The notes under the pieces are model-generated. The model searched no databases, had not been told where the DNA came from, and was given only the letters and a program-made list of their open reading frames with translations. From Coprobacillus sp. (lineage in GTDB: Bacteria; Bacillota_I; Bacilli_A; RFN20; CAG-826), in contig JAJQAP010000083.1 in the NCBI GenBank assembly GCA_021203745.1, positions 1 to 11,432 on the forward strand: DNA of 11,432 bases, in the 5' to 3' direction. This document shows positions 1 to 7,744 of the stretch, one piece after another. Position numbers and translations under genes: made by a program. Numbering within the stretch: position 1 is the stretch's first letter; each line of letters starts with the position of its first letter.

Positions 1-2119
1 GTCTATATCTAAACATGAGATAGACTGCGCATACCGCAAGTCCCACCGCTGTTGCGGTTAGCATCTTTGTATAATCAGGTTGATAAGAGGTAACAACTAT
101 TCCATCTTTAATAGTAATTGTGCCCTTAGAGTCTGCTATACCTGAAGATTGAAGCGGCATCGCATAGTTAAAGACTTCGTTTATTGTCATCCCTTCTGTT
201 TCTGCAACCACTCCACCAAGCGACTCGTCAAAGTAGTATGCTAGAGTCTCTTCATTTATCGAGTCATCATTTAAATCGATAATATAGTAGTAATAGGTGA
301 CATCGATATTTTCTTCTCTGATGACATTTGTATAATCACTAATTCCTTCTACATATGAGTCAAGGTTATTATTTTCTGAATGAGTTTCGGCTTCTCCTAC
401 ATAGACTTTTTCTAAGAACTTATGGATTGAGTCATAGTTAATTGGAGAGGATGTAGAGCTAGTTTCTACATAAATTTGAGTAGCGGCTTCATTAACTGGA
501 GAGTTATACATATTACCCCCGTAGACGCATCCAAAGGTAATCATCCCAACAAGAGTTACCGCAAAGACACATAGGGTAGTTATAGACCAAGCTTTTGTGT
601 GTTTATTTAATGACTTTTCAGCATACTGGTCAACATATGTTGTCTTTTCGCCCTTTGATGTATCTGGTACTTCGCTGTTTTCCACTCCAAAGAGATCATA
701 TCGATTTTGGAATTTACTGTTATTTGTTAGTAGCCAGCATCCTCCTCTAAGTAAGAAGATATTATATAGCATTGAGGCAATACCACCAAAGACAGTGATA
801 GAGGCAAAGGCATTACAGTATACTCCTCCAAGTAAGAAGAAACATGCTCCTATAATTATCACTACTAGGTTTATATCAAAGATTGGCCATAGACTTCGTT
901 TTGCGGCTTCGCTATTGGCTTTTTTCATACTTCTACCTTTACGTGCTTCTTCCTTAAATTTAGAGAAGTATAGCACTCCAGATAGGCAACTTGCCATCAT
1001 AACCACTAATAGTCCAATAATTGCACCGACATTAATCTCTACTGAGAGAGCCACAGTTAAACCAAGGGCGGTAAACATAGAGCCTAGTGTTACAACAGAT
1101 GAGGGTGCGCTAAATAGTCTATATATAAAGGCTAGGGCAATAACCATAACCACTATTGCAATTAGTGTAGCAATTAGAGTAGCGCTCCAGGCAATTGTCG
1201 CGTTATTGCCATAACTAATAATATTTTCATACCATGCATCGACATTTTGTGAGTACATGAAGGTTACATCATAATCTAGTTCTTCTGAGTTTAAGATATT
1301 AACATAGAATCTAGCCTGAGAATAACCCGCTTCTCTTTCTTCTACTGATGCGTATCCATCACCATTTGTATCAATATTGACATAAGAGACCATTGTGTCT
1401 TGGTCATCATCAAGCCAGTATCCATTATCGCAACTAAACTTCATGATGATTTTAGCTTCGACTAGTTCATCATAATCATCGTTACCTGAGACTGTCATTG
1501 AGTAGATATCACCCTCTTCGTAGTCAGTCCAGAGATAGAGATAGGTGTTTACTTCTTCTTCCTCTTCTCCATCGTCGTTAGTGGTAACAGTTATTTCTCC
1601 TTCACCCGCTTCAACTTGTCTATCACCTTCTTCGATAACCGCTTTAAACTCTGGTGATTCATAGTTGACTGGGATACATATAACTGGATATCCATTTATG
1701 GTGTCTAGATATACATCATCATCTTCAGAGAGGAATTCATCTCCTATTGCAAAGACATCTGAGGATGTAGAGAGAGCAAATGATCCATTAAAGGCTAAGT
1801 AATATTGAATGTTATCGTAATCTGCAGCATAAGAAGTTGAGAAGGTAACTTTAATAGTATCTGTACCGTAAAGCGCTACCTCATATGCATCAATTTCAGC
1901 AGCATCTAATCTATTTTCAAAGATTTGGGCAACTTCTTCTAATGCTCCTTCTTCTAGTTCAAGATCTGGATCTTCTTTATCTTCAATTCTAAAGACCATT
2001 TCTCTTCCATTTTGATATTCGATGTTAGCGTCCGCTTGAGTGGTAATTGCAGTTATAGAAACACCCATCACGATTAGGGCGGTACACGCTAGAATGATAA
2101 AACTCCAGAATCTTCTCAT
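1..2119 (-). CDS. secDF: Protein translocase subunit SecDF (fused SecD-SecF), 3' end cut by window edge
   Basis: Accessory membrane protein of the Sec translocon; the family uses the proton motive force to pull exported proteins outward. I translated 706 codons from ATG 2119, open to the window edge, so the C-terminus is missing. An AAGGA ribosome site lies 12 nt upstream. Order: TM1 (about 4-24), external P1 domain (about 25-305, opening with NGREMVFRI), SecD TM2-TM6 (about 308-458) with the typical cytoplasmic turn KFKEEARKGRS (387-397), an SecF-like TM (about 510-532), a second external domain, and the SecF TM ending AVYLMFRYR. P1 carries an acidic stretch (about 182-204) and an EF-hand-like loop at 250-261. 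Oddities: aligned on FxxxKEExRKG, the conserved DAN aspartate of SecD TM4 is Leu379, and the SecF 'GxDFxGGT' signature is not recognisable. The fold assignment is secure; retention of proton-driven function is uncertain. Confidence 0.88.
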   Translation of the reverse strand, partial: MRRFWSFIILACTALIVMGVSITAITTQADANIEYQNGREMVFRIEDKEDPDLELEEGALEEVAQIFENRLDAAEIDAYEVALYGTDTIKVTFSTSYAADYDNIQYYLAFNGSFALSTSSDVFAIGDEFLSEDDDVYLDTINGYPVICIPVNYESPEFKAVIEEGDRQVEAGEGEITVTTNDDGEEEEEVNTYLYLWTDYEEGDIYSMTVSGNDDYDELVEAKIIMKFSCDNGYWLDDDQDTMVSYVNIDTNGDGYASVEEREAGYSQARFYVNILNSEELDYDVTFMYSQNVDAWYENIISYGNNATIAWSATLIATLIAIVVMVIALAFIYRLFSAPSSVVTLGSMFTALGLTVALSVEINVGAIIGLLVVMMASCLSGVLYFSKFKEEARKGRSMKKANSEAAKRSLWPIFDINLVVIIIGACFFLLGGVYCNAFASITVFGGIASMLYNIFLLRGGCWLLTNNSKFQNRYDLFGVENSEVPDTSKGEKTTYVDQYAEKSLNKHTKAWSITTLCVFAVTLVGMITFGCVYGGNMYNSPVNEAATQIYVETSSTSSPINYDSIHKFLEKVYVGEAETHSENNNLDSYVEGISDYTNVIREENIDVTYYYYIIDLNDDSINEETLAYYFDESLGGVVAETEGMTINEVFNYAMPLQSSGIADSKGTITIKDGIVVTSYQPDYTKMLTATAVGLAVCAVYLMFRYR

Positions 2120-2139
2120 ATATATTTATTTTCCTTACT

Positions 2140-2161
2140 ATTAATAATCTATTATTAATCC
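2140..2161 (-). repeat. Palindromic AT element, copy 1 (secDF leader)
   Basis: Contains a perfect inverted repeat of 9-base arms, ATTAATAAT and ATTATTAAT, separated by 2 bases (2140-2159), plus two flanking C on the + strand. Read on the minus strand it begins GGATTAAT and matches the element at 2225-2246 at 19 of 22 positions. It lies between the predicted secDF start site and its ribosome site, where it could be an operator or a weak leader hairpin. Confidence 0.5.
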
Positions 2162-2182
2162 TTTATTTCGTTAACCTTATTA

Positions 2183-2211
2183 AAGATACTATTAAATGTT
2201 ATTTATTTCAA
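2183..2211 (-). promoter_or_regulatory. Candidate sigma-A-type promoter for secDF
   Basis: On the minus strand TTGAAA (2206-2211, 5 of 6 to TTGACA) is followed after exactly 17 bases by TATCTT (2183-2188, 4 of 6 to TATAAT). Transcription would begin near 2176, giving a leader of about 57 nt. If secDF once relied on read-through from ruvB, a local promoter is needed now that 6.6 kb lies between them. AT-rich DNA yields such matches by chance, so this is moderate evidence. Confidence 0.4.
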
Positions 2212-2224
2212 TAACTATTTGCAA

Positions 2225-2246
2225 GGATTAATTATAAATAATTAAT
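2225..2246 (+). repeat. Palindromic AT element, copy 2 (upstream of secDF -35)
   Basis: Begins GGATTAAT and holds a perfect inverted repeat of 9-base arms, ATTAATTAT and ATAATTAAT, with a 2-base spacer (2227-2246). It is an inverted copy of the element at 2140-2161 (19 of 22 identical) and lies about 14 bases beyond the secDF -35 hexamer. The placement of the pair fits an operator pair or loop-forming site; no regulator gene is visible in the window. Confidence 0.5.
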
Positions 2247-2291
2247 AAAATGGATAAATGCATAGTAATAATTAAAAAGAAAGGTATTTTT

Positions 2292-2297
2292 TATAAT
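2292..2297 (+). promoter_or_regulatory. Candidate -10 box for the HEPN gene
   Basis: A perfect TATAAT lies 91 bases before the preferred start codon, but the hexamer 17 bases upstream (TAATTA) is a poor -35. An alternative is TTGTCT (2307-2312) with TATTTT (2329-2334) at 16-base spacing, which would give a short leader. I cannot decide between them. Confidence 0.28.
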
Positions 2298-2370
2298 ATT
2301 CCTACATTGTCTAAAAATCTTTAAATTGTATTTTTGAAAACGGAAAAAAAGCGAGAAAATAATGCTATAT

Positions 2371-2376
2371 GAGGTG
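2371..2376 (+). promoter_or_regulatory. Ribosome binding site that decides the HEPN start
   Basis: GAGGTG matches six consecutive bases of the ideal AAGGAGGTGA and lies 6 bases before ATG 2383. The in-frame ATG at 2362 has no comparable site, and the one at 2392 is 15 bases away. The start at 2383 is therefore preferred. Confidence 0.65.
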
Positions 2377-2382
2377 CTACTT

Positions 2383-3675
2383 ATGGAACATATGTATGAC
2401 GATATATCAATAAAAGAATTTGGCTTGGACATAGGCAAGGACTTTATACCATGTAACAAGTTCGGAAAAGTGCTACTAAATTTAGGAGAAAAGATTTTAA
2501 AGGTATTCAGTAAAGACGATGGAATTCAAAATTATTTCGCAATACCAGGGAAAGGTTTAAAACAACCAATATTTTGCCTATCAGAAGATGGAACAAAATA
2601 TACAATTCACGGAATCCGCTGTGGATATGAAATAACGGGTGGTTATTATTACAAGCTAGATGAAGTTCTGGAAAATGATTTCATTGAAGATTGGAATTAT
2701 AAAACAAATGATATAATTGCAGAATTTAATATATTTGACATCCCAGGACCTATTCCAACATTTTATAAAGATCATATTAGTAACTATTCCTTTAAATATG
2801 GAGATGACAAATATAAAATTTCAATCGCAAAAGAAGAATCAACGACCAAAAATTTTCTTACTATAGAAGAAAAGAGTGCTTATAAAGAATTTGAAATAGA
2901 CCATATTTTTTCAATAATTGAACTAATTTTTCTTTATATAGGTACGATGCCCTCGTTTGTTAAAATCGAATTTAAAAATAACGGACAAATAGTTAAGTTA
3001 TATACGCGATTGGATAATCGTTTTAATGTGGTCGAGACATTGCGAATAAATAAAATACTCAAAGATGTAAATAATTCAACTATCAATGGAAAGGTTTTAG
3101 AAGACTTTGAAAAAATGAAGAATAGCAACAAAAAGTTGTTTAATTCGTTTTTAATGTCCTTGAGTGAAATTCAGGAAGAAGATGTTAGATTAAATGAATT
3201 GATTCAAAACTTCGAACCAATTTATGATTCCGATGAAAATACACCGAAAAATAAATGGATAAAAGCGAAAGATGAATCTAAGAAGATTGATTTAAGTTTT
3301 ACGGATAAAATATCGTTCTATGTTGATGTTTTTAAAGACACAATCGGAGGAATAGATTATTGCAATCATTACACACCTATTATTTTTAAAAACGATGTGA
3401 TAATAGAGAAATGCTTACCAAATAAATTTGTCAATCATAGAAACGGAATTACGCACCTAAACGAAGACAATAGTATCTCAGAAGATGAGGTATTATCTCC
3501 AACATTTTATAGGTACTACGAGCAAAAACTTATACTATGTTTAAGAATTCTCTATCTTGAACGTACTAACAAACCATTTGCGGATACTGATAAAGATATA
3601 ATCGAAGAAATTACCTCGCGAATTGAAAATCGCATGTTACCAAAAGATTTAGAGAAACCAAGCAGCAAAGACTAA
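2383..3675 (+). CDS. HEPN-domain protein, probable ApeA-like abortive-infection RNase
   Basis: 430 residues from ATG 2383; starting at ATG 2362 would add seven. No signal peptide or membrane segment, so cytoplasmic. The C-terminal part contains F-V-N-H-R-N-G-I-T-H, an HEPN-type R-x4-H motif (Arg353, Asn354, His358; bases 3439-3456), followed by a long helix (about 373-394) as expected of an HEPN bundle. HEPN proteins with this motif are commonly metal-independent RNases, and the layout (long beta-rich N-terminal part of about 230 residues, then a helical C-terminus) resembles ApeA-type anti-phage proteins. The N-terminal part (with IPGKGLKQPIF and GYEITGGYYYKLDE) is not recognised beyond that resemblance and could be the sensor. 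It is convergent with the R-M pair, sharing stop-codon bases. Codons such as CGC, CGA and TTG give it a different look from secDF; this is an impression, not a calculation. Exact family membership is uncertain. Confidence 0.72.
   Translation: MEHMYDDISIKEFGLDIGKDFIPCNKFGKVLLNLGEKILKVFSKDDGIQNYFAIPGKGLKQPIFCLSEDGTKYTIHGIRCGYEITGGYYYKLDEVLENDFIEDWNYKTNDIIAEFNIFDIPGPIPTFYKDHISNYSFKYGDDKYKISIAKEESTTKNFLTIEEKSAYKEFEIDHIFSIIELIFLYIGTMPSFVKIEFKNNGQIVKLYTRLDNRFNVVETLRINKILKDVNNSTINGKVLEDFEKMKNSNKKLFNSFLMSLSEIQEEDVRLNELIQNFEPIYDSDENTPKNKWIKAKDESKKIDLSFTDKISFYVDVFKDTIGGIDYCNHYTPIIFKNDVIIEKCLPNKFVNHRNGITHLNEDNSISEDEVLSPTFYRYYEQKLILCLRILYLERTNKPFADTDKDIIEEITSRIENRMLPKDLEKPSSKD
3672..3675. other. Convergent stop-codon overlap (CTAA)
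   Basis: The + strand TAA (3673-3675) of the HEPN gene and the minus-strand TAG (3672-3674) of the restriction gene interlock. There is no room for a terminator between the two genes, so each transcript probably runs antisense into the other unless stopped inside the opposing gene. Confidence 0.85.
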
Positions 3676-6600
3676 TGATCAATATCAATGATGTTTGTTT
3701 CATCTCGCTTTTGTATATTTCTAGTCACATAAACACGAATATTTTGAGGAACATTATATTTATCAAATAAATGATTTTCTATTGATTCAATAGATTCGTT
3801 CCACCACGACTCAGAAAAATCTTGGTATGGAACGTAGGCGAATTTATCTTTTGAGTTATCCTGGGAAAATTTATTTAAATAAAGGAGAGCTCTTAAGAAT
3901 CTGGTCATTAGATATTTGGCCGCTTTTTTGGCGGTTTCATAGTTGTCAAATGGTCCCACTTCAAGATAGTTTTCTGTACAAACTTCATAAGGTTTTCCAA
4001 TTATTATGTCTGCATATGCTCCACCAAGTCCAGCGACTCTACTAAAATTACCCCATGCTTTGCCTATAAAAACTTTATATTTGGCGAAAGAAGGTGTCTT
4101 TTTTGGGAATGGATAATCAGTTTTAACATATGTATAACCCAACTGTGTATGGTTGTTATAAAGGCCATAAATTTTAATATCTCCTTCAGAAGGATTATTA
4201 TTTATTTTGATTGTTGGTAACTCTCGTTGATCATCAAAGAAATATGTACGCAATCCATATGGCTTAAGTGAGGAAACCATCGATTCCATCGAACTATATT
4301 TTGAATCCTTTTTTACACAATTCCAAAGTTCGATAATCTCTTCTTCTTTATGCACTTCAGCTTTGTTGATTGGTATTTCAACAATTTTTTCATTTTTGCC
4401 ATTGGTGTAGATTCTTTGCGATCCATTTAAACCATTATCGTAATCCTTTTTCCACAAAATAAAATTGGTCCATTCTGCGCCTGCAATCCCTGGGAATATA
4501 TTTTGTCTATTATCAATAAAAACAATTTGTTTATCTGCTTTAACCTCTGGCGTATTCATCTTGGATAAATTGTTAGCGGTTTTTGGCTCTTGCCATCCAA
4601 TGGGAAATATAAGACTCACAACATCGCCTAATTGTTTCGCGAGTAAATAGAAGTCAGAATAAATCTGTTGTTTTGCACTATTTTGATATGGTGGATTTCC
4701 TATTACTGCATTGAATTTCATTGTTGTGTCCCCTTTCTTCCAAATTTTTCCATTTTCTATATATTCGACTAATTTATCATATCCATATCTATACTCTTCT
4801 GACATTCGATTAACAATATTGTCAATCACAATTACATTTGTTTGAATGTCATCTTTGAAACCCCTCAGTGTTCGTATTGTGATACGTCTTGCCATTTGCG
4901 TTCGACAAACAACATAGATATTGTTTTCCAGGATGTCTATCCAAAGATTCGACGTGTCCCTTCTGTACCCTTTATTGAGAAGATTCTGATATATGCTAAC
5001 GGCAGCATATAAAGGATACAGTCCTGACTTTGAATTAAGTTCCAGTATATTAGAACTGGTATTAAAAACTGTGCTCGTTAAACCTGGTAGATTAGATTCA
5101 ATCCATCGTGGAGAAGTATTATCATCTATAACAATCTCATCACCATTTTCCTTATAGAAGTTTGCACCACCTAAACATTCACCAAGGTGTTCATTGACAA
5201 CAGACCACGGAGTTAGAACAGTTTCTCGATCAGGGTTTTTAAAGGTTTTAAAAATCTCAGTTATTTTTTGTACACGCTCAAGAGGGGGCAAATCATCAGC
5301 CTCTTTAACCTTTCTCCTAATTAAAACACCTGCGCCTTTGAATATATCATCATCATAATATCTAATAAATTCTTTAAATAAAGCCTTTGTCACTCCTGCA
5401 GGCATAAATTCTTCCCAGGATTTGTCATCAACATGCTCAACAAATTCTTCAATGGTTATTTCTTCGTTAAAATCCTCAACATCAGCCCCATAAATCATAA
5501 GAGGTATTCGTCTAGAAATTGTTCTGAGAATCTTTAGAGCTTTTAGTCTTTCTTTATTTTTCTCTTTCTTTTCTATCTCTTCAGGGGTTAGTTCTTTCTT
5601 AGTTTTCTGTTCAGGTTCATCATGAATTTCGTTATCCATGCCTTCCTTATTAATGATAATTTCATCAGATGTTTTTTCTGGTTTGCCAACTTTAACAATG
5701 TTTCCGAGATTATGAAATTTTTCAATATCATCGTCAGTCAACTCCTTAAGATATTGTTGGTTATATAAATTGTCATCATCAAAACCATTTTTAACGACTC
5801 GTTCGATATAAACTTTCTTAAGTTGTCCAAGCATATTGTCTGTATTGTATGATTTCATAGATGAACCATCATACCCAATAACCGGACAGAAGTTTAAAAA
5901 TTCTCCTGCCCACTCTGATTCTCTTGCAGTTGCACCAGGTCTGATGGATAAATTAGATGCCTCGGCAATAATTTTTAATGTTCTATCCGGAGCAAAATCA
6001 AAGACATAGCAGTTAGTTTTCATCTTACCCCCAATTGTTGCGGGAGATTGTACCCTAAATATTGTCTGTAAATAAGAACTTGCAGAGGTTGAGTTAGAAC
6101 CTGAAAGCATTAGGCACGCAGTCCACTCGGGAACTGTAACACCCATAGTAAGTCTTCCACAAGAAAGCGTTATAGTGTAACCATCTGTCCCTGTTCTTTT
6201 AATTGCTTTTTGAACTTTATCGAGGGCATCACCGCTTGGTTCTTCCTCATCACCATTCCCTGCAACATTCACAATTTCAAATTGTTGGAAGACAAAATGA
6301 TGTCTCAATAATTTTGAGAGGGCTTTTGCTTCTTTAACACCAGGGAGCATCCAAAGAGTATGCCTAAAATTGTCCCTATATTCATCGCTTGAAAATGGGT
6401 AATTGTGATCTCCTTTTTCTACAAGTAAATCAAGGAAGCGCAAAACATCCTTCTCGTGAACGAATTCATCAAGTTTAGCATCAGGATATTTGTCCGTAAA
6501 TTTCGTATTTTTTAAATCTTCTTCTGTACAAACTCTAAAGAATTCTCTAAAACTAAAAGCTTCATCAACAATATCGACATAATCTTTATTGTTCAACTTT

Positions 6601-7742
6601 AATATATTTTGGAGATCATATGTGAAAATATTCATTTTAGGTAATGATTCATATGGGTTTGAATCGCCTAAATGTTTTTCTACCCAATCAAGTTTTGCTC
6701 TCTGCTCGCTTATATAATCCCAAGTATAGACTTCTTCTTCTTTAAATCGTGTTGTACTTTCATCCGATAGCAAATTGAATGGGGTTCCAGACAAATATAA
6801 GGCCTTAGTATGTGGCGTGCTATGAATTAATTTTTCCAAAACATCATCGCCTAAAGACGTTTGTGTCCCTTCGTGTGCCTCGTCAATAATTACAAAATCC
6901 CAATCTGTATTAAAAATTTCATCATTTTTGTCAAAGTTACCACCAACGAGAGAAGATCCTCTTAAATCCTGCAAACTAGCAAAATACACAAATTTCTTTC
7001 CGTATTTATCAAACCCATTTTTAAGGTAAGTAAAATTCTTGTCACCACCTTTTTTACCATATTGGTAATCATGTGAATCATAGAAAACCTTATCGAAATC
7101 ATCCAACCAGCCTTGATGAACTACAGGCCTATGTGTAACTATAATAGTTTTTTTAAATTCAAGTTTTTTTATCAACATTAATGCAGAAATTGTTTTACCA
7201 AATCTCATTTTTGCATTCCAAAGGTAGTGTGCTTGTTTGTCACTATTTTTTGTGAAATACCTAATGGTCAAATTAACGGCTTCTTCTTGCTCTGGTCTTA
7301 ATACTATTGGACTAAAAGGTTTGTTCTTTTCATTTGGAAATAATGACAACCTATTTTCTTTAACTGCATTTATGGCATTAACTGCTGCTTGGTAAGTACA
7401 TTCAAACCATTCGCGAGCATTCCCTAACTCTACTTTTTTAAATCCAGAATTTTGCAAGACATTATGCACATCATAATCTCTAAATGCATCTCCGTTATTT
7501 TTTCTCGCTATCGTTGTATAAAGAAGATTGTATTCAAAACCACCAGTTCCCGTCCACTCATGAATTCTTTTATCGGCAAATTTATTTAAGATTTCACAAT
7601 TGTCACTTAAAGCATCGACGTTTGCATATCCTGATACTGTTGCATCGCCAATTTTCAAAAGACCAGCATGTCGTGGATCATTAATTTCGACAATATAGAT
7701 CAATTTATACTCAAAAGATTTTTCAAAATCAATCTGTGCCAT
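3672..7742 (-). CDS. Restriction-modification fusion: GIY-YIG nuclease, SF2 helicase, N6-adenine methyltransferase, recognition domain
   Basis: 1356 residues, cytoplasmic, predicted DNA restriction and modification enzyme. N-terminus 14-128: GIY-YIG superfamily, T5orf172-like (YIV at 16-18, KIG at 30-32, Arg59, His93, EWF 111-113). SF2 translocase: RPEQ 149-152, motif I AKMRFGKT 177-184, DEAH 287-290, SGTP 318-321, LTMGVTVPEW 531-540, QTIFRVQ 559-565. A charged linker (about 684-735) precedes a helical coupler. Methyltransferase: TPWSVV 844-849, degenerate motif I ILELNSKSGLYPLYAA 899-914, NPPY 1016-1019 (motif IV). The C-terminal part (about 1215-1330, CTENYLEVGPFD and FAYVPYQDFS) resembles the recognition-side region of Eco57I-like enzymes. 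An AAGGA site 8 nt upstream supports the start. It follows the 324-residue gene after 2 nt. The organisation parallels single-chain Type ISP/IIG enzymes, but with GIY-YIG in place of an Mrr-like nuclease. Target site unknown. Confidence 0.85.
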   Translation of the reverse strand: MAQIDFEKSFEYKLIYIVEINDPRHAGLLKIGDATVSGYANVDALSDNCEILNKFADKRIHEWTGTGGFEYNLLYTTIARKNNGDAFRDYDVHNVLQNSGFKKVELGNAREWFECTYQAAVNAINAVKENRLSLFPNEKNKPFSPIVLRPEQEEAVNLTIRYFTKNSDKQAHYLWNAKMRFGKTISALMLIKKLEFKKTIIVTHRPVVHQGWLDDFDKVFYDSHDYQYGKKGGDKNFTYLKNGFDKYGKKFVYFASLQDLRGSSLVGGNFDKNDEIFNTDWDFVIIDEAHEGTQTSLGDDVLEKLIHSTPHTKALYLSGTPFNLLSDESTTRFKEEEVYTWDYISEQRAKLDWVEKHLGDSNPYESLPKMNIFTYDLQNILKLNNKDYVDIVDEAFSFREFFRVCTEEDLKNTKFTDKYPDAKLDEFVHEKDVLRFLDLLVEKGDHNYPFSSDEYRDNFRHTLWMLPGVKEAKALSKLLRHHFVFQQFEIVNVAGNGDEEEPSGDALDKVQKAIKRTGTDGYTITLSCGRLTMGVTVPEWTACLMLSGSNSTSASSYLQTIFRVQSPATIGGKMKTNCYVFDFAPDRTLKIIAEASNLSIRPGATARESEWAGEFLNFCPVIGYDGSSMKSYNTDNMLGQLKKVYIERVVKNGFDDDNLYNQQYLKELTDDDIEKFHNLGNIVKVGKPEKTSDEIIINKEGMDNEIHDEPEQKTKKELTPEEIEKKEKNKERLKALKILRTISRRIPLMIYGADVEDFNEEITIEEFVEHVDDKSWEEFMPAGVTKALFKEFIRYYDDDIFKGAGVLIRRKVKEADDLPPLERVQKITEIFKTFKNPDRETVLTPWSVVNEHLGECLGGANFYKENGDEIVIDDNTSPRWIESNLPGLTSTVFNTSSNILELNSKSGLYPLYAAVSIYQNLLNKGYRRDTSNLWIDILENNIYVVCRTQMARRITIRTLRGFKDDIQTNVIVIDNIVNRMSEEYRYGYDKLVEYIENGKIWKKGDTTMKFNAVIGNPPYQNSAKQQIYSDFYLLAKQLGDVVSLIFPIGWQEPKTANNLSKMNTPEVKADKQIVFIDNRQNIFPGIAGAEWTNFILWKKDYDNGLNGSQRIYTNGKNEKIVEIPINKAEVHKEEEIIELWNCVKKDSKYSSMESMVSSLKPYGLRTYFFDDQRELPTIKINNNPSEGDIKIYGLYNNHTQLGYTYVKTDYPFPKKTPSFAKYKVFIGKAWGNFSRVAGLGGAYADIIIGKPYEVCTENYLEVGPFDNYETAKKAAKYLMTRFLRALLYLNKFSQDNSKDKFAYVPYQDFSESWWNESIESIENHLFDKYNVPQNIRVYVTRNIQKRDETNIIDIDH

Positions 7743-7744
7743 GA

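Larger units (their letters stand above)
2120..2382. other. Divergent intergenic region between secDF and the HEPN gene
   Basis: This very AT-rich stretch is the only sizeable non-coding gap in the window. It should contain the promoters of both leftward secDF and the rightward HEPN gene. It also contains two inverted copies of a palindromic element. I see no RNA gene, riboswitch or rho-independent terminator in it. A minus-strand frame at 2232-2459 lacks a ribosome site and any recognisable protein and is not called. Confidence 0.7.

Noticed and set aside
597..1214. Open + strand frame of 205 codons inside secDF
   Set aside because: It is antisense to a continuous SecDF reading frame with clear membrane segments, has no ribosome site, and matches no protein I know.
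2140..2159. Palindrome near secDF as a rho-independent terminator
   Set aside because: The stem is AT-only, has a 2-base loop and no following U-run on either strand, so it is unsuitable as a terminator.
2216..2221. TTGCAA as a -35 box
   Set aside because: The hexamer is its own reverse complement and fits either strand only weakly; no good -10 at 16-18 bases on the + strand, and TTGAAA-N17-TATCTT is the better minus-strand match.
2232..2459. Minus-strand 75-codon frame crossing the HEPN start
   Set aside because: It is low-complexity sequence from AT-rich DNA, antisense to the HEPN gene, and has no ribosome site.
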